Below the pieces are notes generated by a model. That model did no database searches. It was given only the letters and a program-made list of their open reading frames with translations, and was not told the DNA's origin. Both the position numbers and the translations under genes were made by a program. Shown piece by piece: positions 1 to 8,196 of a stretch of 31,371 nt of DNA (positions are counted from its first letter, which is position 1; each line of letters begins with the position of its first letter). Source of the stretch: a virus; the IMG/VR virus record IMGVR_UViG_3300009128_000087, positions 1 to 31,371 of that record; one strand, given 5' to 3'.

Positions 1-1482
1 CTGGGGACCATCCTGTCCGACACTCAGTCCTACTTCCAGGTGTTCAACGCTTGGAAGTCCCTGAACGACACTCTGACCGATCTGGTCCTGAGTGGCCAAG
101 GGTACGAAGGCACCACTGTCACTCTTACCATTACCGGCCAGGACTACACGGTAGCTCTTCCCATCGCCCTTAATGCCCTCCAGCATTACCGGTTTGACTT
201 CACGGTCCAAGGCTCCGGCGAGAACACTATCGACTTTGATGTTCAGCCCGTCGTAGCATCTGCTCGCGAGTTCCCCTCGTTCAACGTTATCGGATCCCGC
301 TCTCTCATATTCCCGTTCATCCCGCAGCAGCCGGTGTCCGAGACTATTGAGTTCCTGACCGGCGTAATGATGTCCAAGGACGGCACTGAGTCCCGAATGT
401 CCGAGCGCACGAACGCTCGCCAGGGCTACGGTATGACCTACTTGATTGACAACACCGAGACCGAGATGATGCAGAACGCCCAGGCTCTTGTCCTGGGGAA
501 CTCTGGCGTCCCCATGGGCGTCGGCATGTGGCATCAGACTCGGCAGCTCGACGCAGACGCCGCCCCTGGAGACCTAGACATCCTGGTTGATACCTCCGAC
601 CTCGACTTCCGCGAAGGGGGCTACGCCCTCCTGTGGAACGACTGGAACGACACTGAGGTGGTCAATATTGACTCTGTTCTGGCTGACCGGATCGTATCCG
701 TATCCCAGTTGGAGAAGACCTGGACCACACAGACCTACATTGTGCCGGTTCAGCTGTGTGTTGCAGCAGATATGCCCAAGCTGTCCCGCACCATGAACAA
801 CACGTCCTCCTTGAACATCACCTGGGAATCCCAGGACAACGCGGACATCGCCGACTCCTCCCTGTACTCCACCGAATACCTCGGAATGCCCGTCTTCGAC
901 GACGCGCACCTCATGAGTGGGGGCAAGCTTAATGAGCAGTGGCAGTCCGACATGTTCACCCACGACAACAAGATCGGGGACCGCGCGTACCTCCTTAACC
1001 GACCCACCCGCCAGAACACCAATAAGTTCTGGGATGTGGACCACATGTCCGATGTTATGGCCCTACGCAAGTTCTTCTATTGGACTCGTGGGCAGCAGAA
1101 GTCCTTCTGGATGCCCACCAACCGCGCAGACCTAACCATCAAGCCGGGTGTGGCTATCGGCGCTGGGGACGCAGACGTTGAGTTCATCGACACGGGCTTC
1201 GTCAGGAACATGGGCGTAGCTGAGCCGTGGAACCACGTACGGGTCACCTTGAACGATGGAACCATCTTCTACCGCGAGATCATGTCCGGAGCCAATGACA
1301 CAGTTACTGGCATAGACACCCTCACCATTAGTCCCTCTTTCGGAGTTGCTTTCAGCTCAGACGACGTGGCCGAGGTGTCCTTCTTGGCTCTCTGCCGCAT
1401 GGGCAAGGACGACATGACGCTCAAACACACTGGCCAAGGCCGGGCGTCCACCACCATGGCGCTCACAGGAGTTAAACAATGA
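1..1482 (+). CDS. Minor tail protein (5' end outside window)
   Basis: The reading frame is open from base 1 and ends at TGA 1480-1482, so this is the C-terminal part (about 493 residues) of a longer gene; the real start lies to the left. I do not recognise a named domain with confidence. The position directly before a BR0599-type tail gene and a large tail-tip gene matches the minor-tail slot of GTA-like and Chi/Enc34-like siphophages. The sequence is rich in beta-prone and aromatic residues and lacks membrane segments, as expected for a virion component. The stop overlaps the next start (ATGA), so the two genes are translationally coupled. The tail role rests on context. Confidence 0.7.
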   Translation: MGTILSDTQSYFQVFNAWKSLNDTLTDLVLSGQGYEGTTVTLTITGQDYTVALPIALNALQHYRFDFTVQGSGENTIDFDVQPVVASAREFPSFNVIGSRSLIFPFIPQQPVSETIEFLTGVMMSKDGTESRMSERTNARQGYGMTYLIDNTETEMMQNAQALVLGNSGVPMGVGMWHQTRQLDADAAPGDLDILVDTSDLDFREGGYALLWNDWNDTEVVNIDSVLADRIVSVSQLEKTWTTQTYIVPVQLCVAADMPKLSRTMNNTSSLNITWESQDNADIADSSLYSTEYLGMPVFDDAHLMSGGKLNEQWQSDMFTHDNKIGDRAYLLNRPTRQNTNKFWDVDHMSDVMALRKFFYWTRGQQKSFWMPTNRADLTIKPGVAIGAGDADVEFIDTGFVRNMGVAEPWNHVRVTLNDGTIFYREIMSGANDTVTGIDTLTISPSFGVAFSSDDVAEVSFLALCRMGKDDMTLKHTGQGRASTTMALTGVKQ

Positions 1483-2360
1483 GCTACGCATCCCAGGAGA
1501 CATCTACCCAGGACGGCCAGCCTCTTGAGCTGTACCACTTCTCTCAGGTCTCTGGGACGGAGAAGTTCACGTTCACTTCTGGCCAGATCAATGTGGAACA
1601 TGATGGGGACATCTACACTCCCGCCCCTATCGCTCGCTCCTCACCGAAGATCGGCGTGAACACCTCCTCGGGCAACATCACCCTCACGTTCCCTCGGGAC
1701 CACGAGTACGTGCAGCGGTACATCCAGGGCCAGCCTCCGCTCCCGGATACCTGCACCATCTACCGAGGACACAGTACTGATGGTGCCACCCCGGAGATGA
1801 TCACGTTCTTCTCCGGCGACGTCAACGGCGTGGTGTTCGAAGGCAACGAGGCCAAGGTTACCCTGGCCACTGTATCCGCCCGGATGCAGCGGGAAGTCCC
1901 GAAGCGGTCTTTCTCCTGGTCCTGCAATCACGTTCTGTATGATGGGCTCTGCCAGATCGGCAAGGAGTCTTACCGCTCCGACGTTCGCGTCGTGTCCATC
2001 TCCACTGATGGCCTCACTGTATTCATTGAGCATGACCCGGCCTGGGGCGGAACCTCCGCCGCGGACCGCGTGGCAGGCGACGCAACCTACTTCGCTGGAG
2101 GGCTCGTTAAGTTCTCCAGCCCCATCGGTACGTACTCCCGCACCATCATGGCGTACGACTCGGGCACTGGGTCCATCACGTTGAGCCTACCCCTGGAGAC
2201 CCTTACGGTGTCCGGGATTATGTCCCTGTACGCAGGCTGCAACCATGCGGCCCAGACCTGCCGGGACAAGTTCAACAACATCCGGAACTACGGAGGATTC
2301 CCCTTCGTCCCCACCAGCAACCCGTTCTCTGACGGCATTGTCAACGACTACAAAGAATAA
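1479..2360 (+). CDS. Tail protein of the BR0599 / DUF2163 family
   Basis: A 293-residue protein. Two cysteine motifs mark the family: CNHVLYDGLC near residues 148-157, and a C-terminal block with GC-H---TC followed by a kF-N--N-GGFPFVP--NPF pattern near residues 252-285. Such proteins sit next to the tail-tip/hub protein in gene transfer agents and in many siphophages, and are thought to be part of the distal tail complex that contacts the host surface; the paired cysteines may form disulfides or bind metal. The start overlaps the previous stop (ATGA), and the tip gene follows 15 bases after the stop. Confidence 0.85.
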   Translation: MSYASQETSTQDGQPLELYHFSQVSGTEKFTFTSGQINVEHDGDIYTPAPIARSSPKIGVNTSSGNITLTFPRDHEYVQRYIQGQPPLPDTCTIYRGHSTDGATPEMITFFSGDVNGVVFEGNEAKVTLATVSARMQREVPKRSFSWSCNHVLYDGLCQIGKESYRSDVRVVSISTDGLTVFIEHDPAWGGTSAADRVAGDATYFAGGLVKFSSPIGTYSRTIMAYDSGTGSITLSLPLETLTVSGIMSLYAGCNHAAQTCRDKFNNIRNYGGFPFVPTSNPFSDGIVNDYKE

Positions 2361-2375
2361 AGGAGCTTAACCCCC

Positions 2376-5249
2376 ATGGGCCTCGTTGAATATCTTCTAG
2401 TATCAGCTGTTCTGATGGTACTGTCCATGCTCCTCATGCCGTCCCCTAACGTAGAGGACGCCAAGAAGGGCAACCTGGACGAGTTCGGATTCCCCACCAA
2501 CATGGAGAACCGGAACATCCCCCTGGCTTTCGGCACTAACCGACTGACCGGGCCCAACATCATCTGGTATGGCAATCTTAGGACTAGGCCGATCAAGGAA
2601 GACCTTGGTGGCCCCTTCAGTACTGACTGGGTGATCCTCGGATGGAAGTACTACGTGGGATTCGACCTCGCGCTCTGCGCAGGCCCCGTGGACTCCATCT
2701 CTCAGATCCGCATCAACGACAAGATCGTCTTGGAAGCTGGCCAGAACGGTGTTCCCGTCACGGGACTCACCGACGGCGGCGGCGCAGACGGCGAAGACTA
2801 CTTCATCGACCTGCCCGAACTGGAAGGCGGCCACAAGAAGGGCGGCGGCGTCCAGGGCAACCTGAAGTTCTACAACGGCAACTACGACACCAACATCAAC
2901 CAGTACCTGATCGACAAATCCGGCTCCAACTCTACCCTCGTCCCGGGCTACCCGGGGCTCTCCCGCATCGTGTGGGAAGGCGGATACGTTGGCGAGCGGG
3001 CCACTATCGGTGACTGGGATGTGGTCATTCACAACTACCCTAACCCGCTGGCATTGACCGGCGGAAAAGAGCGCATCAACACTGTCTCCCCCTCCGGCCA
3101 CGGCGACGCCAATCCCCTAAACATCCTGTACACGATCCTCAATAACGAGGACTACGGCCTGGGGATTTCCGAGGATCTGCTTGACATCTCGTCCTTCCAG
3201 GCAGCTGCGGACGTGTGCTTCGACGAGGGCCTTGGGTTCTCCTACCTGATCCAGTCCGGCCAGAAGGCCTCTGCAGCAGTCAAGGAGATCCTTGAGCATA
3301 TCAACGGGTTCTTGTTCCAGGACTTCAACGGCAAGTTCACCATCACCCTGACCCGGGACGACTACACTCCCGCGTCCTTGCCCCTCTTCGACCCCACCAA
3401 CATCACCAAGATCAAGTCTGTAACCAAGTCCGCTTGGAGCAAGACGCAGAACTCGGCCATGTGTGAATACGTGGACTGGGTCGACAACTTCAAGGCCACC
3501 AATGCCGTGGCGCACGATCTCGGGAACATTGAGATGCAGCGCGGGCAGCATAACTTGGTCAAAAAGAAGTTCCCCGGGTGTCGCAATGCGACCACCGCGG
3601 CCTTCCTGGCCCAGCGTACGCTGTCTGAACACGCAATCCCGCTGGTAGCCGTAACCCTGGAGACCAACCGGGACGGCGCTCTCTTGAACCCCGGCGACGT
3701 GGTCCGCGTTACGGACCCGGACTTCGGGCTCAGTGAGAAGGTCATCCGCGTGGCAGAGATCAGTCGTGGGAACGCGACTACTCCCTCCACCGTCATCAAG
3801 GGCATGGAGGACATATTCTCGACCCCGCAGAACATCGTGTTCACCGGCGGCTCCTCCAGCCTCCACGAGAACGTCTCGGCAATCGCGGAACCCGCGGCCC
3901 TGATTGAGATGAGCGGCCTTACCGCCTGGGAGTACACCATCCACGGCGGCAACAGCGACGAGTCTGTTCGCGTGCGCCACGATCTCGTCCCGGCCAACGC
4001 CAACAACGGGGCTTTCGAGCTGATGCTCCAGAACCCGCAGTCCGGCGAATACATCAAGGACAGTGGCACCATTTCCATGACCTCCTCCCTTCTCTCTGAG
4101 GAGCCGAGCAACGGCACCTGGAGACTCACGGAAGTGTCCGACCACTACGTGGCCGATGGCTCCTCCGATACCTGGACGGGGTCTACGGCCTACGCGCTTG
4201 GCGACCGGGCCCAGAACGGCACTGAGAACTGGGAGGTTACCTCCGCAGGGACCAGTGCAGCATCTGGTGGTCCGACTGGCGGCTTCGTGGCCTCTCCGTT
4301 CACGGACGGTTCGGTAACCTGGACCTACCTGGGCAACGCGGGTCTCGACGTCCCCGTCATCCAGTTCGGTGACTTCGACGTCACCGCGGCCTTCCGCACC
4401 CAGTCCCTGGCCGACATTCAGGCCTACGGGTACGGGCTCATTCGCGTCGGCGACGAGTTCATGGCATACACCACGGTCGACTCCGTATCCACTTCGGACC
4501 CGGCATGGCAGGTGGACCCCAACCAGACGGATGGCGAGCAGGACCTTAACGGCGTGAGCCTCTCAACCGGCTCCAGGGTCACCGGCATCTCGGGCATCTA
4601 CCGAGGCCTCCTGGACACGGACATCGTGGACCACTCTCCGGGCGAGCGCGTGTGGTTCTACGCGGTCAGCGATCTCCCGATCAACCAATCAAACCTTGGG
4701 TTTGAGCAGCAGACATTCAAGCACATCACGTCTTCGCCCACGGGCAAGATCAGTTTGGACGCCGCTGCTCCCAAGAACATATCCGAGGGCAGTATCCGGC
4801 GGTTCGAAAAGCCGCTGCGGCCTTCCAACATCACCATGAACGGAAACACTGGCGCGGCCTCCCGTAACATTAATATCGGGACGGGGTCCATGACCACCGG
4901 GTGGACAAACCAGGGCACTCAGCCCAACGAGTCCAAGCTTCTGATCCAGACGGACCAGTCGATCTCCGGGTCCTACGCGGACCTGCAGGTCCAGTGGCGA
5001 ATTGAGACCTCCCCGGGCTCTGGGTCCTTCCAGACTATCCGTACAGACACCATCGGATCTACCACCACCACGCAGAACACGATCCTGACCCGCCCTGAGC
5101 TGGAAGCATACAAAGCTTGGAGCGACGTCGGGGCACCTAACACGTACGAAGCCCAGGTCCGGATCTGGAGAACGGATCTCACTAATGACTCCACCTCCCG
5201 AGATTCGCATGTTACCTGCGAGCGTACGTTCTTCGTGCAAGGCGACTAA
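2376..5249 (+). CDS. Large tail-tip / host-attachment protein
   Basis: A 957-residue protein with a hydrophobic N-terminus (residues about 4-22). Next comes a segment typical of GTA gp15-like and J-like tip proteins, ending in an LNPGDVVRVTDPDFGLSEKV block around residues 430-449. The rest is long, beta-rich and Gly/Ser/Thr-rich, probably fibronectin- or carbohydrate-binding-like and likely to determine receptor specificity. It is the last gene of the tail operon: a strong hairpin follows the stop by 7 bases. The start follows AGGAG with suitable spacing. The family assignment is by resemblance of the central region; the C-terminal third is probably phage-specific. Confidence 0.8.
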   Translation: MGLVEYLLVSAVLMVLSMLLMPSPNVEDAKKGNLDEFGFPTNMENRNIPLAFGTNRLTGPNIIWYGNLRTRPIKEDLGGPFSTDWVILGWKYYVGFDLALCAGPVDSISQIRINDKIVLEAGQNGVPVTGLTDGGGADGEDYFIDLPELEGGHKKGGGVQGNLKFYNGNYDTNINQYLIDKSGSNSTLVPGYPGLSRIVWEGGYVGERATIGDWDVVIHNYPNPLALTGGKERINTVSPSGHGDANPLNILYTILNNEDYGLGISEDLLDISSFQAAADVCFDEGLGFSYLIQSGQKASAAVKEILEHINGFLFQDFNGKFTITLTRDDYTPASLPLFDPTNITKIKSVTKSAWSKTQNSAMCEYVDWVDNFKATNAVAHDLGNIEMQRGQHNLVKKKFPGCRNATTAAFLAQRTLSEHAIPLVAVTLETNRDGALLNPGDVVRVTDPDFGLSEKVIRVAEISRGNATTPSTVIKGMEDIFSTPQNIVFTGGSSSLHENVSAIAEPAALIEMSGLTAWEYTIHGGNSDESVRVRHDLVPANANNGAFELMLQNPQSGEYIKDSGTISMTSSLLSEEPSNGTWRLTEVSDHYVADGSSDTWTGSTAYALGDRAQNGTENWEVTSAGTSAASGGPTGGFVASPFTDGSVTWTYLGNAGLDVPVIQFGDFDVTAAFRTQSLADIQAYGYGLIRVGDEFMAYTTVDSVSTSDPAWQVDPNQTDGEQDLNGVSLSTGSRVTGISGIYRGLLDTDIVDHSPGERVWFYAVSDLPINQSNLGFEQQTFKHITSSPTGKISLDAAAPKNISEGSIRRFEKPLRPSNITMNGNTGAASRNINIGTGSMTTGWTNQGTQPNESKLLIQTDQSISGSYADLQVQWRIETSPGSGSFQTIRTDTIGSTTTTQNTILTRPELEAYKAWSDVGAPNTYEAQVRIWRTDLTNDSTSRDSHVTCERTFFVQGD

Positions 5250-5256
5250 CGAACTT

Positions 5257-5278
5257 CCAGGGGCCTTCGGGCCCCTGG
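5257..5278 (+). terminator. UUCG hairpin after the tail operon
   Basis: A perfect 9-bp stem (CCAGGGGCC / GGCCCCTGG) with a TTCG tetraloop begins 7 bases after the tail-tip stop. Only a weak T-rich tail follows (TTGTGAAG). It could terminate or attenuate transcription between structural and lysis genes, or stabilise the upstream mRNA. Confidence 0.65.
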
Positions 5279-5334
5279 TTGTGAAGTCCTCCCTACCCCC
5301 CAGGTACTTATTCTAGGAAGGAGGTCCTGTCGCT

Positions 5335-5577
5335 ATGGTTGACAAGACAAAGCTAACAGAGAGGGAAGTGGGGGAGATCGTGACTCAGATCGCGGATCTC
5401 CGCCACAGCCTACGCAATGCAAAGCAGGGCCAGTACATGCTGGCCGATAAAGTCGCCGAGCAGCAGCTCGCTCTAGCTACTCTCAAAACAAGGCTGAACA
5501 CCACTATTGCGGTGGGGTTCGCGCTCCTTAACATCATGGGCCTCGCGCTCAACTGGATAAGGACTATGGCCGCATAG
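5335..5577 (+). CDS. Coiled-coil plus one-TM lysis-cassette protein (XhlA/holin-like)
   Basis: An 80-residue protein. Residues about 8-55 are charged and heptad-like, suggesting a coiled coil; residues about 57-75 form one hydrophobic segment with a short tail. This layout resembles XhlA-type hemolysin/holin-accessory proteins. It lies directly upstream of the endolysin and holin, so a role as holin partner or antiholin is likely. The start is chosen by a very strong site, AAGGAGGT, 10 bases upstream. It is the first gene after the UUCG hairpin. Function is inferred from size, topology and position. Confidence 0.6.
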   Translation: MVDKTKLTEREVGEIVTQIADLRHSLRNAKQGQYMLADKVAEQQLALATLKTRLNTTIAVGFALLNIMGLALNWIRTMAA

Positions 5578-5590
5578 GCAGGAGATCTCA

Positions 5591-5989
5591 ATGGCATCAT
5601 TCGGACGGACATCAAAGGCAAGGCTCGCGGGCTGTGATCCGCGGCTCCAGGAAGTCCTACACCGAGCCATTGAGATCGTAGACTTCACGATCACATGCGG
5701 GCACCGCGGTCAGGTAGAACAAGACCGCGCGTTTGCCCTGAAACACAGCAAGGCCCGTTGGGGCCAAAGTAAACACAATTCGACCCCTAGTCAGGCAGTG
5801 GACATAGCTCCCTGGCCTATCGACTGGGACGATACGGAAGCGTTCGTCTATCTGGCCGGAATCATCCGGGCAGTGTCGCACGATCTCGGCTACGGTGACA
5901 TCATCCGCTGGGGCGGTGACTGGGACCAAGACGAGAGAATGCGGGACGAGCGCTTCCGTGACTACCCTCACTTTGAAATCAAGGAGTAA
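5591..5989 (+). CDS. Endolysin, M15-type L,D/D,D-peptidase
   Basis: A 132-residue cytoplasmic enzyme predicted to cleave peptide cross-links of peptidoglycan at lysis. The zinc-binding pattern of the VanY/phage-T5-lysin group is visible: SKHNSTPSQAVD supplies H62 and D71, and DYPHFE near the C-terminus supplies H127 with a likely catalytic acid nearby. No signal peptide is present, so export depends on the holin. The length matches single-domain phage M15 endolysins (about 130-140 residues). The Shine-Dalgarno site GGAGATCTCA precedes ATG. It sits between the coiled-coil/TM protein and the 3TM holin. Confidence 0.88.
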   Translation: MASFGRTSKARLAGCDPRLQEVLHRAIEIVDFTITCGHRGQVEQDRAFALKHSKARWGQSKHNSTPSQAVDIAPWPIDWDDTEAFVYLAGIIRAVSHDLGYGDIIRWGGDWDQDERMRDERFRDYPHFEIKE

Positions 5990-5992
5990 CCT

Positions 5993-6379
5993 ATGATCCC
6001 CCTAGCCATCGCAGGCGCAGTCCCCGCAGTCGAGGTCATCGGGAACGTGATCGACAAGCTCTTCACCTCTGACGAGGAGCGACTGGACAAGAAGGCCGTA
6101 CTGGCCCAGCTGGCCCTGAATCCCGGGCTCGCGCAGATTGAACTGAACAAGGCTGAAGCCACCCACAAATCCACGTTCGTCGCTGGATGGCGTCCCGCTA
6201 TTGGCTGGACCTGTGGAGCAGGGCTCGCCCTCGCATTCGTTATCAACCCGATCTTCCAATGGTGGACCGGCACCCCTGGCCCGCAGCTCCCGATTGACTC
6301 CATGTCCTCCCTGGTCATGGCAATGCTGGGACTCGGCGGAATGCGCACCTTCGAAAAGCTCGTTGGACGGACCAAGTAA
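5993..6379 (+). CDS. Holin of the 3TM type
   Basis: A 128-residue membrane protein. The N-terminus has a hydrophobic stretch followed by a charged region (residues about 28-55), then the family-typical GWRPAIGW segment leading into a transmembrane helix (about 66-87), and another hydrophobic helix at about 103-116. This matches the 3TM holin family found next to endolysins and in gene transfer agents; it would form inner-membrane holes that release the endolysin. The gene starts 3 bases after the endolysin stop with the site AAGGAG. It is the last plus-strand gene before the convergent boundary. Confidence 0.85.
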   Translation: MIPLAIAGAVPAVEVIGNVIDKLFTSDEERLDKKAVLAQLALNPGLAQIELNKAEATHKSTFVAGWRPAIGWTCGAGLALAFVINPIFQWWTGTPGPQLPIDSMSSLVMAMLGLGGMRTFEKLVGRTK

Positions 6380-6388
6380 TTTGGACGG

Positions 6389-6418
6389 CTTGAGTTGATT
6401 CGGGGGTTTCGACTCAAG
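6389..6418. other. Hairpin 1 of the convergent boundary
   Basis: CTTGAGTTGA pairs with TCGACTCAAG (10 bp including one G-T pair), with a 10-base loop containing GGGGG. It starts 9 bases after the holin stop. There is no T-run directly after it, so it may protect the mRNA 3' end rather than terminate. Confidence 0.6.
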
Positions 6419-6424
6419 AACCGT

Positions 6425-6453
6425 GGGCCTGGAGGCAAGTAGCTTCCAGGCCC
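6425..6453. other. Hairpin 2 of the convergent boundary
   Basis: GGGCCTGGA pairs perfectly with TCCAGGCCC (9 bp, 11-base loop). It lies between hairpin 1 and the bidirectional terminator; no T-run follows. Confidence 0.6.
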
Positions 6454-6462
6454 TAACATACG

Positions 6463-6502
6463 AAAAGGCCCACTCGCTTAACAGCGGGTGGGCCTTTTTT
6501 TT
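6463..6502. terminator. Bidirectional intrinsic terminator between the two arms
   Basis: The stem GGCCCAC-CGC / GCG-GTGGGCC has one mismatch and a six-base loop. It is flanked by AAAA on the left and eight T on the right, so it works as a rho-independent terminator for rightward lysis transcription and for leftward transcription of the early arm. It sits between the convergent holin gene and the gene ending at 6523. Confidence 0.92.
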
Positions 6503-6522
6503 GTGCCTGGAGAACGATTTGC

Positions 6523-6756
6523 CTACTTGAACGGATTTCCTTCCGGGGGCGGAACGTAGAACCTCAGCGCGTCGAACGCGGCGTCCGCGTGCTTCCGGGT
6601 CCATTGGCGAATGCTGCTCACCATGGGCTCCAGTTCCTGCGTGGGCATGTTCGGGGACCAGTGGATAATGTGGCGGTCATCGGGCACCACGTAGCAGGTG
6701 CGGCACGGTCCGGCCTCGCCGTTCTCGTCGCAGTCACTTGAATACTCGTGGTCCAT
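6523..6756 (-). CDS. Hypothetical protein, 77 aa
   Basis: Not recognised. The chosen ATG (6754-6756) has a strong site, GGAGGACAAC, directly upstream; the frame stays open further upstream, but that part overlaps a terminator and another gene and is not credible. The protein has three Cys in the N-terminal third (C9, C18, C21), including a C-x2-C pair, is soluble, and ends in a proline-rich tail. It is the last gene of the leftward arm and lies downstream of an intrinsic terminator at 6793-6820, so it is probably expressed at a reduced level by read-through. Confidence 0.6.
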   Translation of the reverse strand: MDHEYSSDCDENGEAGPCRTCYVVPDDRHIIHWSPNMPTQELEPMVSSIRQWTRKHADAAFDALRFYVPPPEGNPFK

Positions 6757-6792
6757 GTTGTCCTCCAAGTTCCCAGTGAGTACTGGGTCGGA

Positions 6793-6820
6793 TAAAAAAA
6801 GATCGCCCCTCACAGGGGCT
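6793..6820 (-). terminator. Intrinsic terminator inside the leftward arm
   Basis: On the minus strand GCCCCT-GTG-AGGGGC is followed by GATC and seven T. It lies 11 bases after the stop of the 58-aa membrane protein and 37 bases before the start of the last leftward gene, so it would end most transcripts here. Confidence 0.85.
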
Positions 6821-6830
6821 CTCAGGAAGC

Positions 6831-7007
6831 CTATTTTGCTCCCATGGTCAGGAAAGAGTACACCATGCCCATATTGGCCATTGCGTACGCTAGGAGCGTG
6901 ACGGACATGCCGCCGTCCCCCTTGGCCGCATACCCATATGCCTGAGCCACGTAGAGACAAGCGGCGATCACCAGAGGAGCCGGGGATTGTAGGAATTGCA
7001 TGAACAT
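6831..7007 (-). CDS. Small membrane protein, 58 aa
   Basis: A short ORF that fits the gene chain exactly: its ATG (7005-7007) overlaps the TGA of the preceding gene (TGATG), a site reading AGAGGAAA lies upstream, and an intrinsic terminator follows the stop. The sequence has two hydrophobic stretches (residues about 3-24 and 34-54) with a short charged link (KGDGG), so a two-TM hairpin protein is predicted. Function unknown; holin-like or membrane-modifying roles are possible but not shown. Confidence 0.65.
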   Translation of the reverse strand: MFMQFLQSPAPLVIAACLYVAQAYGYAAKGDGGMSVTLLAYAMANMGMVYSFLTMGAK

Positions 7008-7207
7008 CAGAATTTCCTCTGGATCGTGATGGATACGTCGGTGCCTTCAACGGGGAAATAGTCCTCGTCGAGGTCTAGCGGGACGGGGTTACCGCCCCCA
7101 ATGCAAAGCTCATAGCCGGTGGACGTCTCATAGACGCACTCGTCCGTCGTGTCGGCCCCCAAGATCTGGCCGATCACCCAGACCAGCAGGTCCAGGACAG
7201 GGTTCAC
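7007..7207 (-). CDS. Hypothetical small protein with N-terminal hydrophobic segment, 66 aa
   Basis: Starts at GTG, overlapping the stop of the previous gene as GTGA, and ends overlapping the next start as TGATG. Residues about 4-17 are hydrophobic (possible membrane anchor); the rest is acidic and beta-prone with two Cys. Not recognised. The coupled overlaps on both sides support it as a real gene. Confidence 0.55.
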   Translation of the reverse strand: MNPVLDLLVWVIGQILGADTTDECVYETSTGYELCIGGGNPVPLDLDEDYFPVEGTDVSITIQRKF

Positions 7208-7392
7208 CGGAGGTTCCGGCGGACACCGAGGCCCACGACGCGGTCCACGGCCTTGGCGGTACGATTGGCCGCACGGATGCCCCGGAATGCCAGTTCAACG
7301 ACATTGATTCCCGTGGCGTCGTACAGGCCCCGGATACCCTTCGCGCCCAGGAGCATAAGCTCATAGGACATTGACGGTCGCCGAGCGCCCAT
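7204..7392 (-). CDS. Hypothetical basic small protein, 62 aa
   Basis: The ATG at 7390-7392 overlaps the TGA of the preceding gene (TGATG); an upstream TTG is possible but less likely. The protein is Arg-rich, especially at the C-terminus, with an amphipathic helix pattern in the middle (AFRGIRAANRTAKAVDRVVG). No known domain recognised. The overlap chain with its neighbours supports translation. Confidence 0.5.
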   Translation of the reverse strand: MGARRPSMSYELMLLGAKGIRGLYDATGINVVELAFRGIRAANRTAKAVDRVVGLGVRRNLR

Positions 7393-7580
7393 CACTTGGT
7401 CCAACTCAGTAGCACGAGGGCGTGAATGCGCCTCTCCAGCCCGTCGTACTCCCGCTGGAGGATCAGGCTGCGGTCGGAGTGCTTGCCCGTGAGGGCGACG
7501 GAGGCCGTGTGCTTGGCCTTGATCTCGGACAGGTAGGTCTCCAGATCGGTGATCTTCGCTTTGAGGGCTTTATTGTCCAT
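7392..7580 (-). CDS. Hypothetical coiled-coil protein, 62 aa
   Basis: The sequence is helical with heptad-like Leu/Ile spacing over residues about 5-24, followed by a charged region and a hydrophobic C-terminus (HALVLLSW). The ATG follows CAGGAG, which lies in the end of the dNMP kinase gene. Function unknown. Confidence 0.55.
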   Translation of the reverse strand: MDNKALKAKITDLETYLSEIKAKHTASVALTGKHSDRSLILQREYDGLERRIHALVLLSWTK

Positions 7581-7581
7581 G

Positions 7582-8196
7582 TCAGATCTCCTGCCAGTCG
7601 CGTACGATCTGGACTACTTGAGAGTTAAGTGCAGCAACGTCACCCGCGGGGACGGTCACAGTGTGGTCGACGGGCATCTCCAGAGCTTGTCGCTCCGAGA
7701 TGTGGGCAGAGGCAGCGGTGCCGCCCTCGCCTTCCCGCTCTACTCGGATCACCAGGACGCTGAAAAAGCTGTCCTCTATGAACCGAAGCTCGTTGTGGAA
7801 GCGGCAGTCGGTCGCGATGAAGACGTCCGTTGCCCCGCAGGCCTCGGCCTCGACCATGGCGGCTTGTAGCCACACATTGTCGTTGACCTGATTCCGCATC
7901 ACGTCGGTCCCCAGGCGCTGGAGGATCTGGCGTCGGGTCTGGGGCTCACCGGCAACTTCCATGCAGGCGGAGCCGTCGGGATAGAACGCGACGGCCTCCT
8001 TGTACTCCAGATCCACGTCCAGCCTGTGGCGGTCCCAGCCGAAGAGCAGAGTACACATGTCCTTCAGGGGCGCGGCAAACTTGAGGTTCGTGAATTGGGT
8101 GCCCCGTCCGCCCAGTTCGGCGATGACCGCGGCGGCTGCGGTGTCTTTCCCCGCACCTGCGGCTCCCAGGATTACTAGGCAATCAGCATCAATCAT
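7582..8196 (-). CDS. Deoxynucleoside monophosphate kinase
   Basis: A 204-residue P-loop kinase expected to convert dNMPs to dNDPs for phage DNA synthesis in the cytoplasm. The Walker A motif GAAGAGKDT spans residues 11-19; a block with TRRQILQRLGTDVMRNQ and a later DCRFHNEL segment match phage dNMP kinases of the T4 gp1/T5 type. I chose the ATG at 8194-8196 because AAGGA lies at the right distance, rather than the upstream TTG; it overlaps the metallopeptidase gene by 8 bases. A sigma70-like promoter inside that upstream gene (8235-8263) may give it separate expression. Confidence 0.85.
   Translation of the reverse strand: MIDADCLVILGAAGAGKDTAAAAVIAELGGRGTQFTNLKFAAPLKDMCTLLFGWDRHRLDVDLEYKEAVAFYPDGSACMEVAGEPQTRRQILQRLGTDVMRNQVNDNVWLQAAMVEAEACGATDVFIATDCRFHNELRFIEDSFFSVLVIRVEREGEGGTAASAHISERQALEMPVDHTVTVPAGDVAALNSQVVQIVRDWQEI

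Noticed and set aside
3117-4145. 342-codon minus-strand frame opposite the tail-tip gene
   Set aside because: Antisense shadow; no ribosome site and no recognisable motif.
6389-6453. tRNA- or tmRNA-like fragment (GGGGGTTTCGACTC)
   Set aside because: It resembles a T loop, but there is no acceptor stem or anticodon arm; the pairing is better explained by two hairpins.
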